A stretch of DNA of 64,000 nt from Bin95 sp965220855 (lineage in GTDB: Bacteria > Pseudomonadota > Alphaproteobacteria > Bin95): contig CBDCQY010000002.1 in assembly GCA_965220855.1 (NCBI GenBank), positions 62,001-126,000 on the forward strand. The letters run 5' to 3'. Position numbers and translations under genes: made by a program. Every line of letters begins with the position of its first letter. Position 1 is the stretch's first letter. Shown piece after piece: positions 15,857 through 23,285 of the stretch. Below the pieces are notes generated by a model that searched no databases, was not told the origin of the DNA, and worked only from the letters and a program-made list of their open reading frames with translations.

Positions 15857-17047
15857 TCAGCGTCGGCCTTGTCCCGGTCTGTCCGCGTCCACCCCCGTGA
15901 GGTTGCCGCCGATGCTCTGCGTGATCCGCGAGGCGGCGGTCTGGATCGAGTCCCGGGCAAGGTGCGCATAGCGGGCGGTGGTCTGCACCTGGGTGTGGCC
16001 GAGCAGCTTCCCGATCATGGTCAGGCTCTCGCCGAGCGCCAGCGCCCGGCTGGCGAAGGAGTGCCGCAGGTCGTGGATGCGCACATCCTCAAGACCGGCG
16101 CGTTTTCGGATGCGGCGCCAGGGGCGTTGCAGGTCGGTCAGGTGGGAGCCGGGAAGGAGGCCGGCAATCACCCATGGGTTGCCGTTCTCCCGGTCTATCC
16201 CCGACAACACCGCCCGGGCTTCTGGCCCGAGCGGCACCACGCGCCCTCCGGTCTTCGCATCCGGCAGTTCGATGCAATCCTCCTTCACATGCTCCCAGCG
16301 CAGATCCCGAATCTCCGACATGCGGCAGCCGGTCAGCAGGAGCAGGCGGAAGGCAGCAACGGCAGAGGGCATCTCGGCCTCCGCCTCGCGCAGCACTTCG
16401 CCCAGCCGGGCAGTCTCCTCCGGCGACAGGAAGCGCTCGCGCTTGTGTTCCTTGTAGCGTTTGACGTGGCGGCAAGGATTGGATGCGTCGGGCCGCCAGC
16501 CCCAGACCTCGGCGAGCGAGAACATCTTCGACAGCACCCCGAGCGTGCGATTGGCCTGATAGGGCTTGTCACGCAGGCCATGGTGCAGAGCCGCAATGTC
16601 CTTGCGCTGCACCTGCCCGACCTGCAGGTCTCCGATGGTAGCGTCAACGAACAGCCTCACCGAGCGGCGATACTCGGCCGCCGTGCTGGGCTTGCAATGG
16701 ACAGGTACATACTCGTCAAGGAACCGCTGCCCCAGATCGCGCATGGTCGGCTCTTCTGCTACCGGTCGGACCTCGCCGCGAGGATCGACGCCATTCCTGG
16801 CGCCGGCCAGTATCTCCAGAGCTTTCCGTCTTGCCTCGTCAGGGCTGATCGGCCCGTGCTGTCCGATGGTGAACCAGCGGAGCTTGCCGGCCACCCGCGT
16901 CTGGACGACATAGACCTTGCGCCCCGACTTCCGCACCCGCAGCCCGAAGCCGGTCAGATCGCGATCCCAGCACACGAAATCGGCATCGCCGGGCTTCACG
17001 GCGTCGACCGCCCTCTTGCCGATCCGTATGAGCTTTCGTTCTGCCAT
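15857..17047 (-). CDS. int: tyrosine recombinase / island integrase (P4-like)
   Basis: About 396 residues from the ATG of MAERKLIRIGKRAVDAVKPG. It has an arm-binding N-terminal domain (GFGLRVRKSGRKVYVVQTRV), a SAM-like core domain (MRDLGQRFLDEYVPVH), then the catalytic domain: Arg in LLTGCRMSEIRDLRW, His-x-x-Arg in RIHDLRHSF, His in LLGHTQVQTTAR and the Tyr nucleophile in YAHLARD. All catalytic residues are present. It is oriented away from a 45-bp tRNA 3'-end copy about 210 bp upstream, its likely attachment site. Decayed relatives occur at 3282, 8697, 10342, 13113 and 20050. Confidence 0.92.
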   Translation of the reverse strand: MAERKLIRIGKRAVDAVKPGDADFVCWDRDLTGFGLRVRKSGRKVYVVQTRVAGKLRWFTIGQHGPISPDEARRKALEILAGARNGVDPRGEVRPVAEEPTMRDLGQRFLDEYVPVHCKPSTAAEYRRSVRLFVDATIGDLQVGQVQRKDIAALHHGLRDKPYQANRTLGVLSKMFSLAEVWGWRPDASNPCRHVKRYKEHKRERFLSPEETARLGEVLREAEAEMPSAVAAFRLLLLTGCRMSEIRDLRWEHVKEDCIELPDAKTGGRVVPLGPEARAVLSGIDRENGNPWVIAGLLPGSHLTDLQRPWRRIRKRAGLEDVRIHDLRHSFASRALALGESLTMIGKLLGHTQVQTTARYAHLARDSIQTAASRITQSIGGNLTGVDADRPGQGRR

Positions 17048-17254
17048 TCCCTCGCTTCCCATCGCGTCACCGGCGACCCGATCCATATCAGGCTGGCAAA
17101 CAGCTGGCAAACAACTGGCAAACACTTTGCATCGATTCAGCGATATGCCAGGCGCGCGCTTGTCTGCGAAGAAAACTTATAACCTATTGTAATAACGCTA
17201 AAAATTTACTCTCTGCGCATTCGCGCGCAATTCTGTCATTCCCAGGTTTCGAAA

Positions 17255-17300
<46 letters not shown>

Positions 17301-17302
17301 AA

Positions 17303-17337
17303 TACCCCGCTTTCTCAATGAGATAGTGGGGTTTTTC
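17303..17337 (+). terminator. rho-independent terminator after the tRNA fragment
   Basis: ACCCCGCTTTCTCA / ATGAGATAGTGGGG forms a GC-capped stem followed directly by TTTTTCTTT. It probably terminated the original tRNA-fMet transcript. Confidence 0.75.
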
Positions 17338-17525
17338 TTTGCTTGATCCAAGCCTGATTTGCTCCAGGTACCGATCGTGTCCCGCGGCGTGGTGTATGAG
17401 CCTGGCGTCGGTTGCGGTCTCCGGCGGTTTGGGCCGGGACGCTCAGGCTGCCATGGCGGGCAGCTTGCCGGTGAGATTTTGGCTCACAGGCGCGATGGAT
17501 TCCAGTGTCTGTCCTCGTCCATGAG

Positions 17526-18533
17526 TTATGGGACGGTGTGGGTCTCTTGGGCTGTCAGTGAGGCAAGGTATTCGAAGGGGGTTTGGCCTCCAAGGCTCTG
17601 GTGGGGTCTCCAGGTGTTGAACTCGTCGGCGAAGGCGTCGATCCATCGGTTGAGGCTGTCGAGGTTGTCGGGGAGGTCCCAGACGGCGTGGAACTCATAT
17701 CGCCATGTTCCGTTGCTTCGTTCGACATGCCCGTTGAGTTCCGGGGTTCGTGGGGGGAGTGTCCAGAGGTCGATGCCGAGCCTTTGGCACTCGGTTTCGA
17801 AGCTCGCCTTGAACTCGGAGCCCCCGTCGATCTGGATGGCCTTGACCGGGAAGGGCATGGCGCTGCGCAGCTTGTCGAGGAAGCGAGCGGCGTTGTTGGC
17901 GGTTGCGCGCCGCCAGGCCTGTGCGCAGGTCCATTTGGAGACGGGATCGGCGGCGGTGAACTGCTTGACGGTGGGCCGCCCCTGTCCGGGTTTGATGGTC
18001 AGGGTGTCGATCTGGACGATCTCGCCGGGCCGGGTGGGCCTCTTGCCCTTGGGCAGGCGGCGGGCGTGGGGACGGATGCGGCGCTGGGCGCGCGGGGCCT
18101 TGCGGCGCACGGTCGGGACCGGGAGGACGACGCCCCGGTCGATCAGGGCCTTGAGGATGCGCCCGACGGTGCTTTCGGAGGTCCCGAAGCCCTGCCGGCG
18201 CAAGATCACGGTGATCTTCGCCTTGCCCCACATGGAGAACTCGGTGCGGATGTCGCGCACGGCGGCGACCAGCTCCGGCGACCATGCCGGGGTGCGCCGG
18301 CGCAACGGGCGGGTGGAGCGCCGCTCGGGACGCTGCCGCCACCGGTAAAGCGTGGTGCGAGGCACGCCGACGGCTTGCGCCGCCTGCTCGGCGGTCAGGC
18401 CGGCCGCCATGGTGGCGCGCCAACGACGCACAATGTCGCGTCTTTGCGCTGCTTCGCTACGCTGCGCAGCGCAAAGACGCGACGCGAGCCGGGCGCCTCG
18501 TGTAAACTGCCGAGGCAGGCCACGAACCTGCAT
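17526..18533 (-). CDS. IS481-family transposase
   Basis: 335 residues. It has an N-terminal helix-turn-helix (GLTAEQAAQAVGVPRTTLYR), a second helical region (GTSESTVGRILKALIDRGVV), then an rve/DDE core: first Asp in EIVQIDTLTI, second in IQIDGGSEF, Glu in HVERSNGTWRYEF. The end (RPHQSLGGQTPFEYLA) is typical. The catalytic triad is complete, so it may be active. A long hairpin lies inside its 5' coding region (18435-18483). Confidence 0.88.
   Translation of the reverse strand: MQVRGLPRQFTRGARLASRLCAAQRSEAAQRRDIVRRWRATMAAGLTAEQAAQAVGVPRTTLYRWRQRPERRSTRPLRRRTPAWSPELVAAVRDIRTEFSMWGKAKITVILRRQGFGTSESTVGRILKALIDRGVVLPVPTVRRKAPRAQRRIRPHARRLPKGKRPTRPGEIVQIDTLTIKPGQGRPTVKQFTAADPVSKWTCAQAWRRATANNAARFLDKLRSAMPFPVKAIQIDGGSEFKASFETECQRLGIDLWTLPPRTPELNGHVERSNGTWRYEFHAVWDLPDNLDSLNRWIDAFADEFNTWRPHQSLGGQTPFEYLASLTAQETHTVP
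18435..18483. repeat. 18-bp perfect hairpin inside the IS481 transposase gene
   Basis: GTCGCGTCTTTGCGCTGC (18435-18452) and GCAGCGCAAAGACGCGAC (18466-18483) are perfect inverted arms with a 13-nt loop. They encode residues about 17-33 of the transposase (ASRLCAAQRSEAAQRRD). A stem this stable near the start of the mRNA could limit translation. Confidence 0.8.
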
Positions 18534-18621
18534 GGGGGTCTCCTTGAGGTTGATGTTGCACACCAACAGCTTCGGAGACCCCCAACCCTAATTCAAGGGT
18601 CGCGTCCTATAACTCTTTGAA

Positions 18622-19756
18622 CTAGGTCAGTGTCATGTATCTCCTTGCGACGGCCCACTCATCGTTCTGTTCGAGGAGGACGGCGCCGATCAGTCGTGTG
18701 ATGGCGTTTTCGTTGGGGAAGATGCCGACGACGCGTGTTCGCCGCTTGATTTCGGCATGGAGGCGCTCGATGGGGTTGGTGGAGTGGAGCTTGCTGCGAT
18801 GCTCCTTGGGGAAGGTCATGTAAGCGAGGACGTCGTGCTCGGCCTCGTCCATGATGGCGGCAAGCTTGGGCGCCTTGGTCCTGAGTTGGTCGGCGACCAG
18901 GCGCCACTGGGCGCTTGCCGCGCCGGCGTCGTCCTGGGCGAAGGCGGTGGCGACGAAGGCGGACACCACGCGCCGGCCTTGGCGACCGGCATGGGCCAGC
19001 AGGGTGCGCATGAAGTGGATGCGGCAGCGCTGCCATGTGGCGGCGAGGATGCGGGTCGCGGCCGCCTTGAGCCCCTTGTGGTCGTCGGAGATCACCAGCT
19101 TGACGCCGCGCAGGCCCCCGGCGGGTCAGGGAGCGCAGGAACTCGGTCCAGAAGGTCTCGGCCTCGGAGTGGCCGATCGCCATGCCGAGCACCTCGCGCC
19201 GGCCCTGGTCGTTGACCGCCACCGCCACGGTCACCGCGACCGAGGCGATGCGCCCGGCCTGGCGCACCTTCACATAGGTCGCGTCGAGCCAGAGATAGGG
19301 CCAGTCGCCCTCCAGCGGTCGGTCGAGGAAGCCTTGGACCTTGTCGTCGATCTCGCCGCACAGCCGGGAGACCTGGCTCCGGGAGATGCCGCTCATCCCC
19401 ATGGCCTGCACCAGGTCATCGACCGAGCGGGTCGATACGCAGGCCTCCTGGATCACCGCCGTGAGCGCCTTCTCGGCGGTCCGACGGGGTTCCAGGAAGC
19501 CGGGGAAGTAGCTCCCCTTGCGCAGCTTCGGGATCTTCAACGCCACCGTGCCGGCGCGCGTGTGCCACGAGCGCTCGCGGTAGCCGTTGCGATGGGTGAT
19601 TCGGTCCGGAGACCGTTCGCCATGCGCCGCCCCGGTCAACCCCTCGACCTCAAGCGCCATCAGACGCTCGGCTGCAAAGCCGATCATCTCGCGCAGCAGA
19701 TCGGCATCGGAACTCTTCTCCAAAAGCCCCCGCAGGGTCATCATGTCGTCGGTCAT
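18622..19756 (-). pseudogene. IS256-family transposase, disrupted by a 1-nt frameshift
   Basis: The N-terminal part (MTDDMMTLRGLLEKSSDADL, then HRNGYRERSWHTRAGTVALK, WLDATYVKVRQAG) carries the first catalytic Asp. The C-terminal part in another frame (VISDDHKGLKAAATRILAAT, WQRCRIHFMRTLLAH, STNPIERLHAEIKRRTRVVG) carries the second Asp and the Glu. The frame changes at a run of five G on the coding strand (C5 at 19115-19119), where four would restore ...RRGLRGVKLVISDD. It is a pseudogene unless slippage or a sequencing error applies. Confidence 0.85.
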
Positions 19757-19826
19757 CGCGGTTCTCCTCGGTATCGGGTCGGTCTGTTCTCAAGCCCAAC
19801 CCTAAACCGGAACCGCGATGGCCTCC

Positions 19827-19894
19827 GCTGTGGATAAACAGCCCGCCGCCGCCAGACTCCACACGGTCGCGACGGCGGGCTGTTTATCCACAGC
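19827..19894. repeat. palindrome with two opposed DnaA boxes in the IS256 right end
   Basis: Arms of 22 bp (19827-19848 and 19873-19894), beginning GCTGTGGATAAACAGCCC, perfectly inverted around 24 nt. Each arm contains TTATCCACA. It lies between the transposase start and the right terminal repeat, so it is part of the mobile unit; the second copy at 22025-22092 has the same structure. Confidence 0.85.
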
Positions 19895-20049
19895 TGCCAA
19901 CCGACCCCCAACTCCTACACCACCAGCGGGGACACAACCCAGGTACCACATAGGTACCACCACGATTCCAAGTGCTGCGCATGTGTGACGGGCAGTCGCC
20001 GTTTTCGTTCGGTCACGGTGTGACGGCGGGGGATGATGTCACCGGTTTG

Positions 20050-20334
20050 GAACCGGCCGGAAATCGGGCTCGCACTTCACCGACCTCCAATACCCCTGGC
20101 GGCGCATCCGCGCGCGCGCCGGGGCTCGACGATGTGCGCATCCATGACCTGCGCCACAGCTTCGCCTGCCGCGCGCTCGCCCTCGGCGAGGGCCTGCCGA
20201 TGATCGGCAAGCTGCTCGGCCGCACCCAGGTTCGGACGACGGCCCGCTACGCCCACCTCGCCCGCGACACCGTCAAGGCGTCTGCCGCCCGCATCGGCGA
20301 CAGCATCGAGCGGGACCTCGAAACCGCGGAATGA
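20050..20334 (+). pseudogene. tyrosine integrase C-terminal remnant, opposite orientation
   Basis: The plus strand reads SHFTDLQYPWRRIRARAG in one frame, then after a 1-nt shift LDDVRIHDLRHSFACRALAL and GEGLPMIGKLLGRTQVRTTA, then RYAHLARDTVKASAARIGDS. The HxxR box and the Tyr are kept, while the conserved LGH is LGR. The N-terminal 280 codons are absent. It belongs to the same integrase group as 15857-17047 but runs the other way and lies beyond the IS256 element, next to the abiE gene. Confidence 0.8.
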
Positions 20335-20520
20335 GGACGCTTCGCGATCGGGCGCCCATTGGCCTGTCCGAAGAATGCCGCAATTTTCCGACAAGCCTTG
20401 AAGCGTCCAAAGAATGCGTCCAGGCCCACCGCGACGTCATCGAGGCCCTGCCGGATCGCCGGCGGGGCCTCCGCACGGGGTAAGCATCGCCTGGCGGTAG
20501 AGTGCATTGCGCCTATCCAT
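20335..20520 (-). pseudogene. residual abiEii start, toxin lost
   Basis: Overlapping the AbiEi stop, an ATG at 20520 opens MDRRNALYRQAML, which fits the first residues of AbiEii-type toxins. The similarity then ends and a stop follows after 27 codons. No FALKGGTA-like nucleotidyltransferase motif occurs anywhere up to the integrase tail at 20334. The toxin has evidently been deleted. The call rests on position and a short match, so it is tentative. Confidence 0.4.
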
Positions 20521-21298
20521 GCATCGCCCTCGGCACGGTGATCCCGTATTTGCTCACCAATCGCCCGTCCTTCTCCAGGACCCGCTTGCCCCGCCCGAGA
20601 TCGAACTCGCCGGCGTCGAGCCGCTTCAGCCAGGGATGCCCCTCCCGCTCCGCCAGCCAGAAGAACAGGCGCTTGACCTTGACGCTGCGCGTCTGCCGCA
20701 GCAGCGCGGCCAGCCGGCGCGGCGACAGGTCGCCCAAGCCTTCCATCGCCTGCCCGGCATGCTCGAACGATATCCCGGCCGGCACATCCTTCAAGATTTC
20801 GAACAAGGCCCGCTCGAGCGTCGAGGTCCGCATCGTCTGGAAGCCGTCGCCCCAGGGAACCTCGACGGTGAAGGCCGACATGGAACGCTCCCCGCAACCC
20901 GGCGTCGCAAGCCATGTCACGCCATGATGACGGAATGTCTCCGCCAGGCCGAGCTTGCCGATCCATGATGGCGTCGGGCCGGAGCCGTGCAGGTGTATCC
21001 TCCGCCGGCCGGACAGGGGCAGATACTGGACCCTGCCGTGCAACTCCAGCGCGGTCGCTCCGCCGACCGCGAGGTCGCAGCCCATCCGCTGGAGCGAGCT
21101 GACCGCGCCCTGCCAGACAAGCCGGCTGCCCGGACGGACATACACGCTGGGCCGGAGCGGCAGGAGCTGCCCGCTCTTCACCAGATTGTCGATCGCGTGC
21201 CGAGCGACGCCTCTCCCCATGAGCCACGACCGGCTGACCAGAAGGCCGTTCGGGACCAGATCGGGCAGCTCGGCGCGCAGCGCGGCATTGAGAGGCAT
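20513..21298 (-). CDS. abiEi: AbiEi-type antitoxin
   Basis: 261 residues. The N-terminal winged helix (LVSRSWLMGRGVARHAIDNL, VKSGQLLPLRPSVYVRPG) is followed by the AbiEi core (GCDLAVGGATALELHGRVQY) and the antitoxin tail SVKVKRLFFWLAEREGHPWL, then GKRVLEKDGRLVSKYGITVP. In type IV systems the N-terminal domain represses the operon and the C-terminal domain counters the AbiEii nucleotidyltransferase. The start at 21298 is the ATG of MPLNAALRAELPDL. The downstream AbiEii gene is lost, leaving an orphan. Confidence 0.88.
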   Translation of the reverse strand: MPLNAALRAELPDLVPNGLLVSRSWLMGRGVARHAIDNLVKSGQLLPLRPSVYVRPGSRLVWQGAVSSLQRMGCDLAVGGATALELHGRVQYLPLSGRRRIHLHGSGPTPSWIGKLGLAETFRHHGVTWLATPGCGERSMSAFTVEVPWGDGFQTMRTSTLERALFEILKDVPAGISFEHAGQAMEGLGDLSPRRLAALLRQTRSVKVKRLFFWLAEREGHPWLKRLDAGEFDLGRGKRVLEKDGRLVSKYGITVPRAMHG

Positions 21299-21570
21299 GG
21301 TTCGTCTCCGGGCGATTCCACAGCGATCGCCGCCGCAAATCATCGGCTGACAGAACCGAATATAGGCATCCGCCAAAGTTTGGACAATAGGCATTTTGCG
21401 GCGTTCAGCACCGTCAAAATGTCAGAGATCAAACCCTGCTCGCGGTCAGAAGAAACCTCGATAACCGAGCTATGAGGGTCGCGTCTCATACTTGGATCAT
21501 GTCCCTTGGTTTGGTGTGGGAGCCTGGCGCCGGTTGCGGTATCCGGCGGTTTGGGCCGGACAGCCGGGTG

Positions 21571-21954
21571 GGAGATGCCCCTCATCCCCATGGCCTGCAC
21601 CAGGTCATCGACCGATCGGGTCGATACGCCCTCGATATAGATCGTCTGGATCACCGCCGTGAGCCCCTTCTCGGCGGTCCGACGGGGGGTCAGAACGCTG
21701 GGGAAGTAGCTCCCCTTGCGCAGCTTCGGGATCTTCAACGCCACCGTGCCGGCGCGCGTGCGCCACGAGCGCTCGCGGTAGCCGTTGCGATGGGTGATCC
21801 GGTCCGGAGACCGCTCGCCATGCGCCGCCCCGGTCAACCCCTCGACCTCCAGCGCCATCAGACGCTCGGCTGCAAAGCCGATCGTCTCGCGCAGCAGATC
21901 GGCATCGGAACTCTTCTCCAAAAGCCCCCGCAGGGTCATCATGTCCTCGGTCAT
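21571..21954 (-). pseudogene. IS256 transposase, N-terminal fragment
   Basis: Starts MTEDMMTLRGLLEKSSDADL and follows the copy at 19756 closely through HRNGYRERSWRTRAG and AVIQTIYIEGVSTRSVDDLV to QAMGMRGIS. The homology then ends. This copy keeps the TIYIEG residues that the 18622-19756 copy lacks (it reads VIQEACVSTRSV there). No catalytic Asp is present. Confidence 0.8.
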
Positions 21955-22024
21955 CGCGGTTCTCCTCGGTATCGGGTCGGTCTGTTCTCAAGCCCAACCC
22001 TAAACCGGAACCGCGATGGCCTCC

Positions 22025-22092
22025 GCTGTGGATAAACAGCCCGCCGCCGCCAGACTCCACACGGTTGCGGCGGCGGGCTGTTTATCCACAGC
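22025..22092. repeat. palindrome with two opposed DnaA boxes, second IS256 copy
   Basis: Arms at 22025-22050 and 22067-22092 are perfect for 26 bp because the loop-proximal GCCGC/GCGGC also pairs; the copy at 19827 pairs for 22. Both arms hold TTATCCACA. Confidence 0.85.
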
Positions 22093-22286
22093 TGCCAACC
22101 GACCACCAACTCCCACACCACCAACAGGGACACAACCCTCTCACCCAATGCCGAAAGCGGGGTGGCGATGTTCGTCCGACGGTGCGATCGCGCACCGGAA
22201 CGGGCATCGCCGACCGACCCGCGAGCCGCGCTTTGCGAGGGGGCCGAAAGGGCGCATGATCCGGATGTTCTCCAGGAGCCAACGCC

Positions 22287-22844
22287 ATGACCCTCCTCGC
22301 CGCCGGCCTCGCGCTCTTCCTGCTGGTTCACCTGATCCCGAGCGCCGCGCCGCTGCGCGCCGCGCTCGTCGAACGCATGGGCGAGAAGCCCTACCGAGGC
22401 GCGTTCTCGATCGTCGCGCTGGCAAGCCTGGTCATGATCGTGGGGGGCTTCTCGCGCGCGCCCGTCGAGCTGCTCTACGTCCCCCCGGATTGGGGGCGGC
22501 ATGCCGCGATGGCGGTCGCGCCGATCGCGCTGGTGCTTTTCGCCGCCGCCAACATGCCCACACACATCCGCGCCCTGGTTCGGCATCCGATGCTGCTCGG
22601 GCTCTTCCTGTGGGCGGTCGTCCACCTCCTCGCAAGCGGTGAGTCGCGCGCCGTCCTGCTCTTCGGCGGCTTTGCGCTCTTCGCGGCGGTGGTGGCGGTC
22701 AGCGCGGTGGCGCGCGGCAAGAACCCGCCCGCGGGGTCGGCGCCGCGCTTGACAATGGACGCCGCGGCAGTAGTCGGTGGACTGGTTGTCGCCGGCCTCC
22801 TGATGCGCTTTCACGGGACGCTCTTCGGTGCGCCCTTGATGTAG
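22287..22844 (+). CDS. NnrU-family integral membrane protein
   Basis: 185 residues with about five membrane segments (LLAAGLALFLLVHLIPSAAP; AFSIVALASLVMIVGGFSRA; AAMAVAPIALVLFAAANMPT; PMLLGLFLWAVVHLLASG; and a C-terminal one). The HxxPS near the start, P-TH-x-RxLVRHPML and the WAVVHLLASG helix are NnrU hallmarks. The family is linked to nitric-oxide or nitrite respiration in some bacteria, but many members stand alone. No denitrification genes are near. It is the first chromosomal gene after the IS nest. Confidence 0.8.
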   Translation: MTLLAAGLALFLLVHLIPSAAPLRAALVERMGEKPYRGAFSIVALASLVMIVGGFSRAPVELLYVPPDWGRHAAMAVAPIALVLFAAANMPTHIRALVRHPMLLGLFLWAVVHLLASGESRAVLLFGGFALFAAVVAVSAVARGKNPPAGSAPRLTMDAAAVVGGLVVAGLLMRFHGTLFGAPLM

Positions 22845-23260
22845 CCCTGCACGCAGCACTACCGCGCGGGCATCGGCTTCGCCCGGAACGGCATCGACGC
22901 CGCCCTGACCGCCGGCCTGCTGTTCAGCGGCGGCGCCCGCCCGCGCGCTTCCGGGTCTGCCGATGAAGACGGCCGCGAGGAGCGGGCATGGGGTCGGGCG
23001 AATAAAATTTCCTTGCGTTGCTTGAAGTTGATGCGGATTTCGAAAAAAATTTACGCTATTCTGTAAAAACGACTTGACTCTTCTATCGCGTTCCTCGCTC
23101 TAATATTCGGAGAAGCACTCTGATATGGAGTCGGAAGCGATGAATCCGTTCAACGCTTTGCGCACGATCCGCGCCACTCGCCGTTCGCCCTCGTCGGTCT
23201 TGACCCCGAACAGAGATCGCGTTGCGGCGCAACCTGTATCGCCCGATAGATCATACGAAG
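22845..23260. other. long intergenic leader of the giant gene, AT-rich core
   Basis: About 415 bp. The first part is GC-rich and featureless. From about 23005 to 23110 it turns sharply AT-rich (CGAAAAAAATTTACGCTATT and following), with candidate hexamers TTGACT (23074-23079) and TAATAT (23101-23106), although the spacing of 21 nt is too long for a standard promoter. It is probably the regulatory region of the autotransporter gene. Confidence 0.4.
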
Positions 23261-23285
23261 CGAAACATATTATGTTTCGAAACAT
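23261..23285. promoter_or_regulatory. overlapping palindromes at the start codon of the giant gene
   Basis: CGAAACAT-ATT-ATGTTTCG (23261-23279) is a perfect 8-bp inverted repeat whose right arm begins with the chosen start codon. The start also opens the 14-bp palindrome ATGTTTCGAAACAT (23272-23285). The two structures are mutually exclusive in RNA, and either would occlude the start codon. Confidence 0.6.

Larger units (their letters stand above)
17523..18615 (-). mobile_element. IS481-type insertion sequence nested in the IS256 element
   Basis: Bounded by GAGTTATGGGACG (17523) and CGTCCTATAACTC (18603-18615), a 13-bp inverted pair with one mismatch. It encloses a single intact transposase gene. 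Its left side interrupts sequence that reads as the left arm of the surrounding IS256 element. Target duplication was not identified. Confidence 0.65.
17373..19938 (-). mobile_element. IS256-type insertion sequence, interrupted by IS481
   Basis: The ends are imperfect inverted repeats: left GATCGTGTCCCGCGGCGTGG, right (inward) GTTGTGTCCCCGCTGGTGG, both continuing into GTGTA-GAG and GTCGGTTG. A 9-bp direct repeat, CCAGGTACC, flanks it exactly (17364-17372 and 19939-19947), the duplication size typical of IS256. An IS481-type element (17523-18615) has inserted near its left end. The transposase is frameshifted. A second, internally deleted copy lies at 21495-22136. Confidence 0.75.
21495..22136 (-). 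mobile_element. internally deleted IS256-type element (MITE-like)
   Basis: The left terminal sequence GATCATGTCCCTTGG and right terminal sequence (inward GTTGTGTCCCTGTTGG) match the ends of the 17373-19938 element. Between them only the first ~130 codons of transposase and the DnaA-box palindrome remain; about 750 codon-equivalents' worth of internal sequence plus the IS481 is missing. Both ends are present, so it could be mobilised in trans by a related transposase. No 9-bp target duplication was found. Confidence 0.6.

Noticed and set aside
19115..19119. Programmed frameshifting for the IS256 transposase
   Set aside because: IS256 elements normally use a single frame, so the G-run is treated as a mutation or error, although it is listed as a low-interest finding.
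20335..20512. Minus-strand frame reading APPAIRQGLDDVAVGLDAFF as a toxin remnant
   Set aside because: Could not be matched to AbiEii or to integrase; left as unassigned decay apart from the tentative abiEii start.
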